From the NCBI GenBank assembly GCA_036873135.1, contig JAPTYO010000003.1, forward strand, positions 21,352,001 through 21,416,000: a DNA stretch of 64,000 nucleotides. Direction: 5' to 3'. The DNA comes from Clarkia xantiana subsp. parviflora. Lineage: Eukaryota; Streptophyta; Magnoliopsida; Myrtales; Onagraceae. The notes beneath the pieces were generated by a model that was not told where the DNA came from, ran no database searches, and saw only the letters and a list, made by a program, of their open reading frames with translations. This document shows positions 44,546 to 56,500 of this stretch, piece by piece (positions within the stretch are counted from its first letter, which is position 1; every line of letters begins with the position of its first letter). The translations under genes were made by a program, and so were the position numbers.

Positions 44546-45877
44546 AACTCTCTCTCTCCTCTCTTTCTTTCTCTCTCTACTGTAGAACTGATTCTTGTGA
44601 GTTTTAGGGTTGGAGAAGATCCGTTTTTATATTGTTATTAAATGAACTTTAGGTCGATTAACGTGAAATTATAGTTTAAGCTTTTAATGCAATAAATATA
44701 AATATTACTATTATTGGACAAAAAGTCAATCTCTCTGGGCCGTTCTTTTGGTTGTCCATGATCGTCACTGTGTTCACGGCTTCACGCAGCCCCTTTTCTT
44801 CTAGTCAACTTCTCATTTATTTATTTTTTATTTTTACAAAAATTGTTTAGTTTCTTACCAAAGGATTTTTTTTATATATATAACCATGTAACAATGGTGT
44901 GGTGGTTCAGCACCTCATCCCTTAACCAGAGATTAGATGTTCAAACCTCACTAGTGACCATGAGAATGGAAAATTGTTTATGATCAGGCAAACCACGTGG
45001 TTCATTCTAACCAATCAAAATTCTAAATTGGTCATAACTTATTTGATTTAGTCAGGACCCGCTCTGTCCTAGACTCATGATATTATAAATGGCCACCCAG
45101 ACCATGTGAAACATGTTTGATATATGATCGAACCAATATGAGTTCCTAACTAGATGAATCAAGTCATGTCTCACTAATAAGTAACGTATTTCGAACATAA
45201 GATTCATATAAAAATAACAAAGTCTCTAAACATATCACATGCTGATAACTGACCTTACTAAAATGTAATATCCCCTATGAGTTAAATATATATTATCCTC
45301 ATAATATATATATATATATGCACCGGCACTATATATATAATCTCTGACGATATGCTTACACTTAATACACTTAAATATGTGTCTAGTCTCTCAATCAATA
45401 TGAAAGACCTCACAATATGAGATTCCAAGCCAACATATATGTGATCGATTCATGCCACATTCACACACAATACAGAGAAACTTATAATAAATGCAATGTA
45501 GAAATCATAGTGTGAAACTTTCACTATCTACCGACAAATAGAAGCAGGTCAATTCTTTTACTTCCAAAACAATTTCTACATGGAGCCGAAAGAAGAATAG
45601 TTAGAGTATGTTTGAAAAACATTGTGTGGTATTCTCTAGTACAACTAAAATAACCACAATTTCATAACTCACAAAGTCACAACATTAAAGCGATTACAAC
45701 ACAAACTGACCAGCAATTTTTCACTCTAAAACTATTTTAGTCATCAATTTATCATTTACGAACTAATTTGATGTGAGTGGAGATATTAATATAAGTACGG
45801 ACCAATCATATTATAACAGTTTGTACTTCTTATAATTTCTTTTTGGAATTAAAAAATTCGTATGAATAAAAACTTAT
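44546..45877. other. Spacer between PMEI copy 1 and MITE I
   Basis: The first ~200 bp is PMEI promoter. A SINE-like remnant runs from about 44900 to 45080: TGGTGGTTCAGCACCTCATC, then GATGTTCAAACCTC and GAATGGAAAA, shared with 27424 and, more decayed, with 49142 and 49370. The rest is AT-rich with no gene seen. Confidence 0.5.
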
Positions 45878-45886
45878 TATTATAAA

Positions 45887-46661
45887 GGGTTTATAGGTTA
45901 TTTGGTACCTATGTTTGCCCACTTTTGACTTTTGGTACCACATGTTTGATTTTGCCTATTTTTGGTACCATACGGTTGCCAATTGTATACTTTTGGTCCG
46001 ACCGTTAGTTTGACCGTTAAATAGTCACGTGACTTGCACATGCATAGCCCCAAATTTTGATTTTATTCAATTTAGTCCTCAAATCTTTTATCCTAACTTT
46101 TTATTTTTGCAATTTAGCCCTTAAACATTTTCAACCACACCATAGGACTAAATTGACCTAGCAATGGTTCGACTCATGGCTAGGTTGGACCATGGCTAGG
46201 GTTGCCGGACCCGAGCGACCCTAACCATGGTCCGACCTAGCCATGGGTCGGATCATGGCTAGGTCAATTTAGCAATTGGGTCCAATTGACCTAGCCATGG
46301 TTCGACCCATGGTTAGGTCGGACCATGATTAGGGTTGTCCGGGTCCGGCGACCCTAGCCATGGTCCGACCTAGCCATGGGTCTAACCATGACTATGTCAA
46401 TTTAGTCCTAGGGTGCGGTTGGAAATGTTTAAGGGCTAAATTGCGAAAATAAAAAGTTACGACAAAAAATTTGAGGACTGAATTGAACAAAATCAAAATT
46501 TAGGGCTAGGCATGTGCAAGTCACGTGACTATTTAACGGTCAACTAACGGTCGGACCAAAAGTATACAATTGGCAAACGTATGGTACCAAAAATAGGCAA
46601 AATCAAACATGTAGTACCAAAAGCCAAAAGTGGACAAAGGTACCAAAAGACCTATAAACCC
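45887..46661. mobile_element. MULE-type MITE I
   Basis: The ends are GGGTTTATAGGTTATTTGGT and its near complement ending CCTATAAACCC. A perfect 9-bp duplication TATTATAAA flanks it (45878-45886, 46662-46670). CACGTG lies at 46026-46031 and 46522-46527, symmetrically in the two arms. The centre alternates GGTCCGACCTAGCCATGG-type repeats and their complements. It is nearly identical to element J at 59906. Confidence 0.93.
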
Positions 46662-46670
46662 TATTATAAA

Positions 46671-47271
46671 TGAAAATTAGAAAGATAGAACGTGTGTAGG
46701 TATTCCGAACTAAAATTTTAATTTTATTGGTCATGGAAAATGTCATTTCAATGACTATAATTTTTTTTTATCAAACTTATAATAAAAACATAAATTTGCC
46801 ACAATTCAAAATTGTAAAAACATTTGAATGTTCAATAAGGGTAAATATTTAAAATGTGAAATTTTTAGTGAAAAATCTATAAAAAGTTGTCAAGTAACAC
46901 ATGTCAAGTAAGGATTGTTCATAAAGTAGACAGAGAATGTTGTTATGCATTGCCATGTGGACCTAGAAGTGTTTTCTATGAATTTTTTACATATTCTATC
47001 ATCACCCGTTCAACAAAGATCGCTCGAGATAATAATGAAAAAAGAATTGTTAAAATAAATTTACAAGTTCATAGAAAAAAATAAATTATATATGACTAAA
47101 AACGAGAATGAATGATACGACTAATTAGTGAGCTTAATGTTTACACCGATCCAATCAACTTTTTAAAAACTAAAAAGTGTTCACTTACGAATTTTAGTGG
47201 TCAACTTATGTAAATACAAGAGTTCACATAGAAATTTTTCCAAATTTCACATAATAAGTTTAATTGCAACA
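46671..47271. other. AT-rich spacer, no gene seen
   Basis: Downstream flank of PMEI copy 2. The 65-codon frame at 46887-47084 has no motif. Confidence 0.5.
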
Positions 47272-47904
47272 TTAATAATAACCCATGCCATTGATGAGTG
47301 ACAGTGCATTGCTTGTCAACTTGGCAACAGCCACTAACCCTTTCCGTATCTTCTTCTTCACTCCGTCTCTCACTTCGCTATCATCCAAATCGTCCCCGCA
47401 CGTCCCCTCGTCGGTGATGGCGGCGCTCACCCACGTCTTCACGTTCGACATCTGGAACTTCATGTACTCGGCCGACGACGGCGGCGCTCCGGCCGCAGAG
47501 GCGTTCTTGGCCATCTTCGACATGGTCTGAATCGACTGCCGGAGCTCGGAGATGGAGGTGGCGAGGTTGTCGGTGCATTCCTTGATGATGGCGACTTCGA
47601 TCTTCGTGAGGCCGCTCTTCTTCAGCAGATGTGAGATGGAGGATGACGTGTTGCGCGCGGATTGGACGGAGATGGAGAGGGCGGCGTTGCAGAGTTTCCA
47701 GGGGTTGGATTTGACGGCGGCGGCGCGTGGGGTGAGGGAGCTGCGGCAGAGGCTTGGGTATGTGGTGGTGCTGCATTTGGTTTTTATGTATTTTACGTAG
47801 ATTGGATTTGTTGTTGATGATGAATATGAAGAAGGTGATGCAGTAATGGCGGTGAAGTAAATCAAGGCCAGAAGAAGATAGGTTAAGATGGTTGAAGCTG
47901 CCAT
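47272..47904 (-). CDS. Pectin methylesterase/invertase inhibitor (copy 2)
   Basis: Intronless, 210 residues, about three quarters identical by eye to copy 1 2.7 kb away. It has the same signal peptide type and Cys at 44, 53, 72, 110 and 169. The region after the fourth Cys differs most (MSKMAKNASAAGAPPSSAEY). TATATATAAA lies at 47978-47988. The two copies also share promoter text about 100-170 bp upstream (GATTAACGTGAAAT and neighbours on the + strand), so the duplicated segment included regulatory DNA. Long frames on the other strand, and the 131-codon frame at 47381-47776, are GC-rich shadows. Confidence 0.95.
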   Translation of the reverse strand: MAASTILTYLLLALIYFTAITASPSSYSSSTTNPIYVKYIKTKCSTTTYPSLCRSSLTPRAAAVKSNPWKLCNAALSISVQSARNTSSSISHLLKKSGLTKIEVAIIKECTDNLATSISELRQSIQTMSKMAKNASAAGAPPSSAEYMKFQMSNVKTWVSAAITDEGTCGDDLDDSEVRDGVKKKIRKGLVAVAKLTSNALSLINGMGYY

Positions 47905-48197
47905 TATAACTTTCTCTCTCTACTGTGTTGAGATCTGAGCTCTGTTGTGATTTTGAGGGTTTTTGGAGAAGATGCGTTTTATATATATAGAAGCTTTTCA
48001 GGTTGATTAACGTGAAATGATTAGTTTAAAGAATCAATGCAATTAAATACAAGAGTATTAATATTAGCCAAAAGTCCATCTCTCTAAGTGGATGATTAGG
48101 GAAATGTATGTAAAATATACAACATTTTTAAAAAATATGATTTTTAGTACCAACGTATTTTAAGATGTGCAAAATGTTTTAAAATGATAGTAATTTG

Positions 48198-48691
48198 TAG
48201 GGGTGAGCTCGGGCCGGGACGGGCGGGCTTTTACCTGAGCCCGAGCCCGAGCCCGAAATTTTCGGGACTCTAATTTTTAGCCCGAGCCCGAGCCCGAGCC
48301 CGAAAATAAGGAAAATGGCCCGCCCGAGCCGGGACTTCGGGACTCGGGCTCGGGCTCGGGCTAGCCCGAATTTTAACAAAAAATCTGAAAAAAATAAAAA
48401 ATAAAATAAAAAAAAAATAAAAAAAATTCAAACATAGAGGAAGATGGTTAGATACTAACTATAGTTAGTGGGGAATATATATAATTATATATATTTATAT
48501 AGTATTAAAAAAAATTCGGGACGGGCTCGGGCTTTTCGGGATTTTGGCACAAAAGCCCGAGCCCGAGCCCGAATTGAAAATAAAAGTCCCGCCCGCTCGG
48601 GCTCGGGTCTATTCGGGACCGGGTTTTTCGGGACGGGCTCGGGACGGGTTTTTCGGGCTTTCGGGCTTTCGGGTTTTCCTGCTCAGCCCTA
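48198..48691. mobile_element. hAT-type MITE 3, filled with CCCGAG repeats
   Basis: The ends are TAGGGGTGAGCTCGGG and its rough complement ending GCTCAGCCCTA, flanked by a perfect 8-bp duplication GTAATTTG (48190-48197, 48692-48699). The arms are mostly tandem GCCCGA/TCGGGC hexamers around an AT-rich middle. ORFs with Arg-Ala or Gly-Ser runs here are repeat artefacts. Confidence 0.92.
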
Positions 48692-48699
48692 GTAATTTG

Positions 48700-49448
48700 T
48701 ACTTCCTTCAATCATTCATTCAAAAATATAGTTAAATACATCTCAATTGTACAAAATTAAGTACTTTTAAAGTATCACAATTAAGCCCTAATTAATTTTT
48801 CTAATGTTACAATTGAGTTAAATCAGACATCAACCGATTGTGGATCAATTGATTCCCAATCGATTTGGAACATTGTTGGAACAATAGTTTAGGTTATTAG
48901 GTCTTTATTTTCTATATATAAAAGTATTTGATTTATTTTGTAAATTTAAAAATGCATTCAACAATTTTGGTGTGATCATTGATATATATACAAATTACGA
49001 TCATTTTAAAACATATTGCACATTTTAAAACATGTTGGGCACAAAAAAAAAACAAATTTTTCAAACATGTATATTTTACGTACCTTTCCCTTGATTCTAG
49101 TTATCCATACAAATATCTTTCAACGTATAACTAATATCACGTGCTCAGTGGTTTAACACTTTCTCTTTTAGTTAGAAGTTTCATATTAAAGTTTAAGAAT
49201 GAAAAAAAATTCATAACTTGTAATTTATTCCTCACATACTGTTCTGATACGAATATTGATTATTTTATGTATGGAGCAAATAATTGTACATATAAATACT
49301 ACCATCCTAAATGCCACCTATGACAATTAAAAAAAATGTCTTCTAAACCGTCTTCATTGTAAAATCTCGTAATCGAAGTGCTCCGTCCCTTAATTAGAAA
49401 TTTTATATTCAAGATTTTGAAAATGAAAAAATCTTTTTAACCAATACT
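48700..49448. other. AT-rich spacer with SINE-like fragments
   Basis: Two decayed tRNA-like stretches start near 49142 (GTGCTCAGTGGTTTAACACT) and 49370 (CGTCCCTTAATTAGAAATTT). They resemble the remnants at 27424 and 44905. No gene is seen. Confidence 0.4.
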
Positions 49449-49457
49449 TTATATCTA

Positions 49458-49982
49458 GGTTTAAGAACCTATAAACCGTCCAAGGTTTAACATTTGTGAG
49501 ATTTTGGTGTTTGGAGTTTCACTTGTTGATATGAAGTGTCTGAAGTTTCAAATTTGTCGAAATTTGGTTTTCCATCCATTTTTCAGGTTAAATTTAACTG
49601 ATTTGTGTGAAATGACACTTTTGCCATTTTAATATATATTTATTTATTTATTATCTTATTTGAGAAAAATGTGAAATGACGAAATTACCCTTGGAATCAA
49701 ACAAGGAGGATGGACTGCTTTTTTTTTTTTGCTATATGAGGGGTATTTTTTACTTTTCATTCGAGCATGTAACTGTTGAACGAATGCATTTTTTTGAATT
49801 TTTTTTTGTTCAGGTCACGTGGTCATCACATGACCAATTTCTGTTTGACTTAACAGCAAAAACAGATGGAGACACCAAATTTCAACAAACAAAAACTTTA
49901 AACAGTTCATATCAACACTTGAAACTCCAGACACCAAAACTCAAAATGTCCAAACATTGGATAGTTTATAGGTTCTTAACCC
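49458..49982. mobile_element. MULE-type MITE K
   Basis: The ends are GGTTTAAGAACCTATAAAC and GTTTATAGGTTCTTAACCC, flanked by a perfect 9-bp duplication TTATATCTA (49449-49457, 49983-49991). The arms carry AAATTTGGTTTTCC/TCTGAAGTTTC text and complement. CACGTG lies at 49816-49821. The 133-codon ORF at 49676-50077 crosses the element edge and is not a gene. Confidence 0.93.
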
Positions 49983-49991
49983 TTATATCTA

Positions 49992-52823
49992 CGAATCTGT
50001 TAGAGCGCAGGACACCCGCTAGGAAAAAGAAAACTTCCAAACGATATGATGGCTGTTTTTGGTTGCTTTTTATATAGGAAACCTAAATTTGTTTCTTTAC
50101 CTCAAACGGAAGAAAAGAACATAACAACGTGATGCCGTAAGGTTATATCACGTTAACGTTGTGTCTTAATCTGGCGAAAATAAGTTTTTTTTGGGGCAAA
50201 TAATCCAGCAAATACAAGTTTGTGCATGATTACATAATAAGTTCTTCAAAATAAAAAACTTATATGTATCGACGCTAATATAAAAAATATATTTACGTAA
50301 AGAAGAATAGACATATGCACTGTTTTAAGAGAAATCTATTTTACAAGAACTTGTTAAAGCGAAATTATTCATTAGGTTTCTACTTTTTCTATAATAATAA
50401 AAAAAGAACCATTTCATATATTTTTATTCCATTTGTTATTCTTTCTTTAGACCGTGGATCTCTGGGCAGAGACCTTTTATAACTTCTAACTAGAATGTAA
50501 TTAAAAAATGAAAATAGAAGTTGAATATTAATGAAATTCTCTACTAAATTCATATTATTTTATTTATTTAGAATAGGTAGAATTCTAATTATATTTTTTT
50601 TTAATTATTTCATTAATTTCGAAATTGAAGATAATTTCGAACATAATGTATGTATATATTCGAATTGTTCTTATATTTATTTTTAATCCATTTAATAGTT
50701 ATTGATATAATAACTAGTTTATTTAATTTTGAGACAATACTCTCGATAAATCTTTGTCGGTATTTATTTTTTAAAAAATATATATTATCAAATAAAGAGC
50801 AGTTATAGGAAATATTGTAGTTTTTATGATCATTAAAAAAAATTATAATAAAAAAAAACTCCTATTATAAAATGAAAGTTAGAAAGATAGAGTATTTAAG
50901 TTTTCAGTACTAATTTATTTTATTTGACTGTGTAAAATGTCATTATTTTGAGTATAAAAATGTTTCGATATGTGTTCTTAATATAAAAGCGAAATGTTAA
51001 AGAATTTAAGTAAATATAGTAAAAGGTTAGAATCATTTAATTAGATATTTAGCTTGTTTCTATAATAACAAGAAGTAAACAACTTTCACATACTTATATA
51101 AAAATATGCTAAGAGAGTTGTTGCAAAATTCATTAAAAGATTATGTTTGTGAATTAATCAAATAGTGGTAAGTTGGATGAAAAATAAATAAAATAAATTT
51201 AAACTTGTCAAACAAATGAAATAATAAATGATAATATTTAAATAATGGCTATTAGAAAAAGAAACTAATTGATCGATATCTTTCCTAAAATTAAACTAAC
51301 TATATATAGCAAAAAATTATAGCAGATTCGGGTAATAGTTTTGATTTTCATATAAAATTATCTGTTCTATTACGTGGAGAGGAGATCTAATTACTTCACA
51401 TTATAGTTGCCTGTTTTTTACTTTTTTTTTTGTTTATATATAATTCATCTAGAAACGTTATCGATAGAACAGATGATAGATATATGGGTATGCACGCATA
51501 GCACGTTTGGGCACATTCTAGTAGGTATATATATAACTATATATAGCTAGAATATGAGCATGTGAACATAATGTGCCATGTGGTCGACGTGCTTGTTAAT
51601 ATACAGTTGATACGCCGTCCAATAATTATTATGGCTGAAATATAAATATTAAACTACATATTTAACTATCTTAACTAAGATTTTAAGATATTTAATAAAG
51701 TGGTTAGTTTAAACTTTCATAGGGTATTAGAACACGTAAACTTGTATGATGAGTTTTCAAAATGTTTCCTCACAATTAAGGGGAAAGTTAAATAATATAA
51801 ATGCTAATCACACATTGAAAAGTTGTAGAATTAACTTTCAATATAAACTTGACAAAAAAAAAAAAAAACTTTCAATACAAAATTTTAATTAATTATAATT
51901 TTCTTTCCCTAACTATTAATTAATGATATTATTAAATATTAACTGTCACAATATGCAATCTATAGAATGATCATTCATACAGCAGAGAGCACCTGCTCCA
52001 GCTCACCATTATTATATCACAACAGGTTCTTATTTATACATAATCGCAGTCATTCGTATAAATTACGGTTTTAAATTTCCTTTCCAAATTATATGGTTTA
52101 GCTAGAGTTTATATACCTTTTATAATATATATATATATATATTCATAATATGCTCTCGTATCTTGGTATGACATACTATTAACAATTGAAGAGAGTATGC
52201 CTTGCATATGACGGTATATATCACGTAGCGTGTGTAATTAACAAAATGATTTCATCTATATATGGATCGTATAGATACAAAATGTAATCCAACGCATTAA
52301 AACGAACGAGAAGTGGAAATCAATTAGGGAAGTAATAATGACACGTGCATGGCTACTATAGTCCGTATATTGCTCCAACATGGCACATGCATGCCGATTT
52401 GATACGTACGCGTAATGCATGGGCTGCGATAATCTCTGCTGAATAAAAGCCGCCCTTATCGTATGTATCGTAAAAGATGCAATTAATTATGTGTAGCTAG
52501 CGAAATGATTCGATAAGGTTTAGACGTGATGGTGGACATTTTACGTGTTAAAGTGTTAATAATATAAGACGTGTTAGTATTTCAATGTGAAAACTTGTAG
52601 CAACAGTTTTCACGATTTTAATTTATAGTTAAATGGTGTATTACATGTTTGCATTTATGTGATCGGATTGTATACTAAAAAAATTGGTAATTTTTATGGC
52701 ACATGTTTTAATTTGATAAATCCTTAGATTCCGTTATTTATAGTGAGTCATGGTTGCACATTTATCACTATATTATTAAGTGAAAAAAAAAACATATGCA
52801 TGGCCAAATTTATAATTAAAAAT
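49992..52823. other. Long AT-rich intergenic stretch, no gene seen
   Basis: About 2.8 kb with very low GC and no ORF above 60 codons. I found no TIR, LTR, tRNA or coding signature. Part may be upstream or downstream flank of the neighbouring minus-strand genes. Confidence 0.5.
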
Positions 52824-53216
52824 AGGGTTAATAGTTTCCTTTTGGTACAATGTGTTCGATAACTTTTGACTTTGATTTAACATCTATTTTTTGTATACTT
52901 TTAGTGTAATATATTTGGAATTTGTGCAATTTTGTGCGCGCATCCGTTAGTCAACCGTTAATGTTTACCGTTAAATAATCACGTGAATTGCACGTAACTA
53001 GCCCTAATTTTGTATGTTCTTTAGTTTAATCCTCCAGTTTAATTTTGGTATAATTTAGTCTTTTATACTTGTTTCAATCAAGTCCTTAGCTCAATTGACC
53101 TAGCCAAGGTCGAGCCCAGAAATAGGTCTGACCATAATTAGAGTCACCTGACCTAGTCGACTCTAACGATGGTCGGATCTAGCCATGTACTCGATTCTAG
53201 CTAGGTCAATTGGAAC
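52824..53216. mobile_element. Decayed MULE MITE L (left part of the I/J family)
   Basis: It begins GGGTTAATAGTTTCCTTTTGG, then shows ACCGTTAA...ATCACGTGAATTGCA (CACGTG at 52980-52985) and the TGACCTAGCCA...GCTAGGTCAATTGG centre of elements I and J. The right arm is missing. Confidence 0.65.
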
Positions 53217-53510
53217 CTAGACTTAATCAAACTATAAGTATATTTTATAATATAAATGTCTTTTTATTTTATTATGATAATTTTGGAATACGAAGAGCAG
53301 TGTAATTGGTAACATGATTCCATATATATAATTAAGTTTTGATGAAACAAAAGAAAAGGCAGAAGAGGGTATGTTTTATTCAAGCACTAATTAACAACCT
53401 TAAAAATAACAACTATGATGTCTCCCTAATTAATGCTAGTAAGTCATCTCTCTCTCAAGATAATTCAAACAAGCTAGGGCATCTAGAATTGCAAACAATA
53501 ACTGCATAAC

Positions 53511-56500
53511 CTAACCATAAGGATATGCCTTGAAGTAGGCCAAAATGCCCACAAGAGGTGCATTAGTATAAGTAGTCGGCTCCGATTGCACGTAATCCTC
53601 TCGAGAATCGGTGTATTGTTCGGTGATATTCGGTCCACCGACTACCGCACCCGTGAGCTCATTAGGGTTCGGTTCGGTGCTGTAAAAGTAGGTCCGGCCC
53701 TCGTTGCAACCGATCGGTGCCTGGTGTTCGTCTCGGGTAGGTATTGATGAGCTGCGATGGTGCACCCTTTTGGGTGAGTTCTCACCATACCCTACCATGA
53801 AGGACATGTTCAAAGGGTTGCTTCCCAGTATATAATCAATCTATATATATATACACAAAAAAACTTAGGTTAGTATATACAAAAATTTGGCACCCTTTAA
53901 AAAGATTGTGGAAATTTCAGTAATGTTACTTATATAAAGCCAACTGTCCTAAAATCCTAAGATATTATGTGACATATCGATATTAATGTAAAACCAACTG
54001 TTTTAAAATCTTAAAATGTTAAATGTGAAGACTAGTTAACAATTACGGCCACCCATGAAGCCATTCATAAATCGGTGGGAATTGCCTCCTTAACTTTTAG
54101 CATTGCACAATTTTAAACTTAAATTATCTAATTATTTTCGTTTTAGGCCCTTGAAAGCGCTAATATTTTTCCCTTTAAAAAAATTTGTTTAATTATTTGT
54201 CCCTATTCTAATTTCTTGTCCCACAAAATAGAAAAAGGGATTTTAGCGACCTGCATTTCCTGATCATAGAATTATGACTTTATTCCTGATCAAAACTATA
54301 CCTGCTGCTTGTGAAAACGTTAACTGTGAAACTAACTGTTCTAAAATCCTAAGACGTTATAAGACAGAGCAATCATAAAGACTCTAATACCACTGAAGTG
54401 AATACTCCATTAATAGACATTACCCACCACTGATTCATTCAAGAATCATGAGCAATTGTCCCCCTTAATTTTTATCATTGCACAATTTTAAACTCAACCT
54501 AGGTAATTATTTTCAATTTAACCCTTTAATGTTTTATATTTTACCCTTTAAATAAATTTATTTAATTAATTTTCCATACTCTAATTTCTTGCCCCAGTAA
54601 GACATAGATTTCTGATTTCGTCCCTAGTCACAACTATACCTGCTGTTTGGCCACTTGAATAAGCCTCTTCGGAGGAACTACCTCGGTCCCGCATTTAATA
54701 TTCCGACCTAATCGGTTTAAGCGGCGACCCCAAACAAGGAGAAGAAACGACGTTGATGTCGCATATTGTAAGTTGCTTCTGCCTTCCGTTTTGAACAGTA
54801 GACCGCCTGCGCCATATAAAAGAAAGTCTTACAGTGCAAGAAAATTGGTAATTTGTGACAACGTTTTTTCAAGGGAAGCAATCTCTCATAAATTATTAAA
54901 AAAAAAATCAAAGAATTTATTTAGTTTTGAAGGAAATTCTTACAAAACTCAAAAAAAATTAAGGAATTTTCCTAAAAAAATCCAGTCGAACTTTTTGTAT
55001 GAGTCATTCCCTTAGATTTTTTTAATGTTGTATTTATAAAGTATTTTCAACATTCCCTTATAAATAAAATTATATGTCTTTCACAAACGACTAGATTTCT
55101 CGTAGTGCTAATCGAAATCGTGTAAACTTAATTCGCTTGATAATTGATCGATCACATTCGGTTGGAAGTAAATACCCGGTAAGTATTCGGCAGTTCGATT
55201 AGGCGATTCGGGTAAAACCGAGCACACGAACTTGTCTGCATTGTTTGCATAGTAACCGAAGCTCGAGTTTCTACCCCCAACAATCTGTGACAATGAGAAG
55301 TTATTAGCTATATTGGGCTTTGTTACAAAGATAGTAAAATTTGGTATTAAAAGTAATTAATTAGTTACCTTGGAAAGGAGAATGGTAACTCCAGCATGCT
55401 TGGCATCCCAGCTGAATTCAGTGAGGAACTGGCTGTCGAAGCTTTCGAGTTGGTGCCTGTTTTGCTGAACGAAACTGTAGTAATCTTGGGTCTTATTGGT
55501 TGCCTTGTAAAGCCACGTGGCTGCCCATAACAGCTCATCCTACAATATAACAAAGACTTTAATTTTTATTTTCTTTTAGTATGACGAAGATGTCAATTTT
55601 GAGTCAGGAGCGTTAAAATCTCGAATGATGTTGAAATGATTGAATTTTTTTAGTAGATTATCAATTTTGAATCGGGAGCGTTTCGTTGGCAAAAAAAAAA
55701 TCAGGAGCGTTACTGTTAGAATTTTTAAAAAAAGACGTTTTTAACCGAATTCGAACTCAGTTCGTCTATGAAAACGCTAACGTTATCTTTTACTTATGGT
55801 ACCTGGTAACCACTGTCATCGCAATAGAAACGGCACATCCAACGTCCTAGGGTTTCATTGTAACTTCCTCTGTACTTGTTTGCGAAATCAAAAACCTGAG
55901 ACACATGCCAAAACAACATATATATTATTACTATTAGCCACCACCTTGTCAATACAAAAAATCAATAATTGTCATAAAACTTTAATGTGATAGATGAAGA
56001 CGTGGAAAGTGATTGGTAAATGCGTGACTTAGTCTTTATATTTCAACCACTATTATATATAGCCTCCCAATTTTTAAGTAATATTACCGTTCTAGCCCTA
56101 TCAAGCAGACGTGCGGCGTATTCTGGATCGGTTTGTTGAAACACCATTGACGAAGCAGCGAGAGCAGCAGCAACCTCAGCAGAGACTTCAGAGCCGGGAA
56201 AACGGTCACTAACAGCGTAAGGAGTCCGAGGAGTGTCCATATCTTGCGGCCTCTCCCAGCAGGCATGGTCCGCAAAAGGGTCGCCGACAAGGACAAAAAC
56301 TAGACCCGGCACGCTCGTGGCCTTGAGAAGGTAGTCGGTTCCCCACCGAATGGTTTGAAGCACATGAGGGGTCTCGAGCCCCATTAGGGACCCAAACTCT
56401 AGTTGGCTCCAAGCTAGCATTGTGATTGTGAATGCCATGGGGAAGGTGAACTTGAGGTTGTCTCCTGCATCATAGTAGCCTCCTACCAAATCCACCTATA

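Noticed and set aside
47381..47776. 131-codon minus-strand frame rich in His, Arg and Pro
   Set aside because: Alternate frame of the PMEI copy 2 gene; copy 1 has no matching intact frame.
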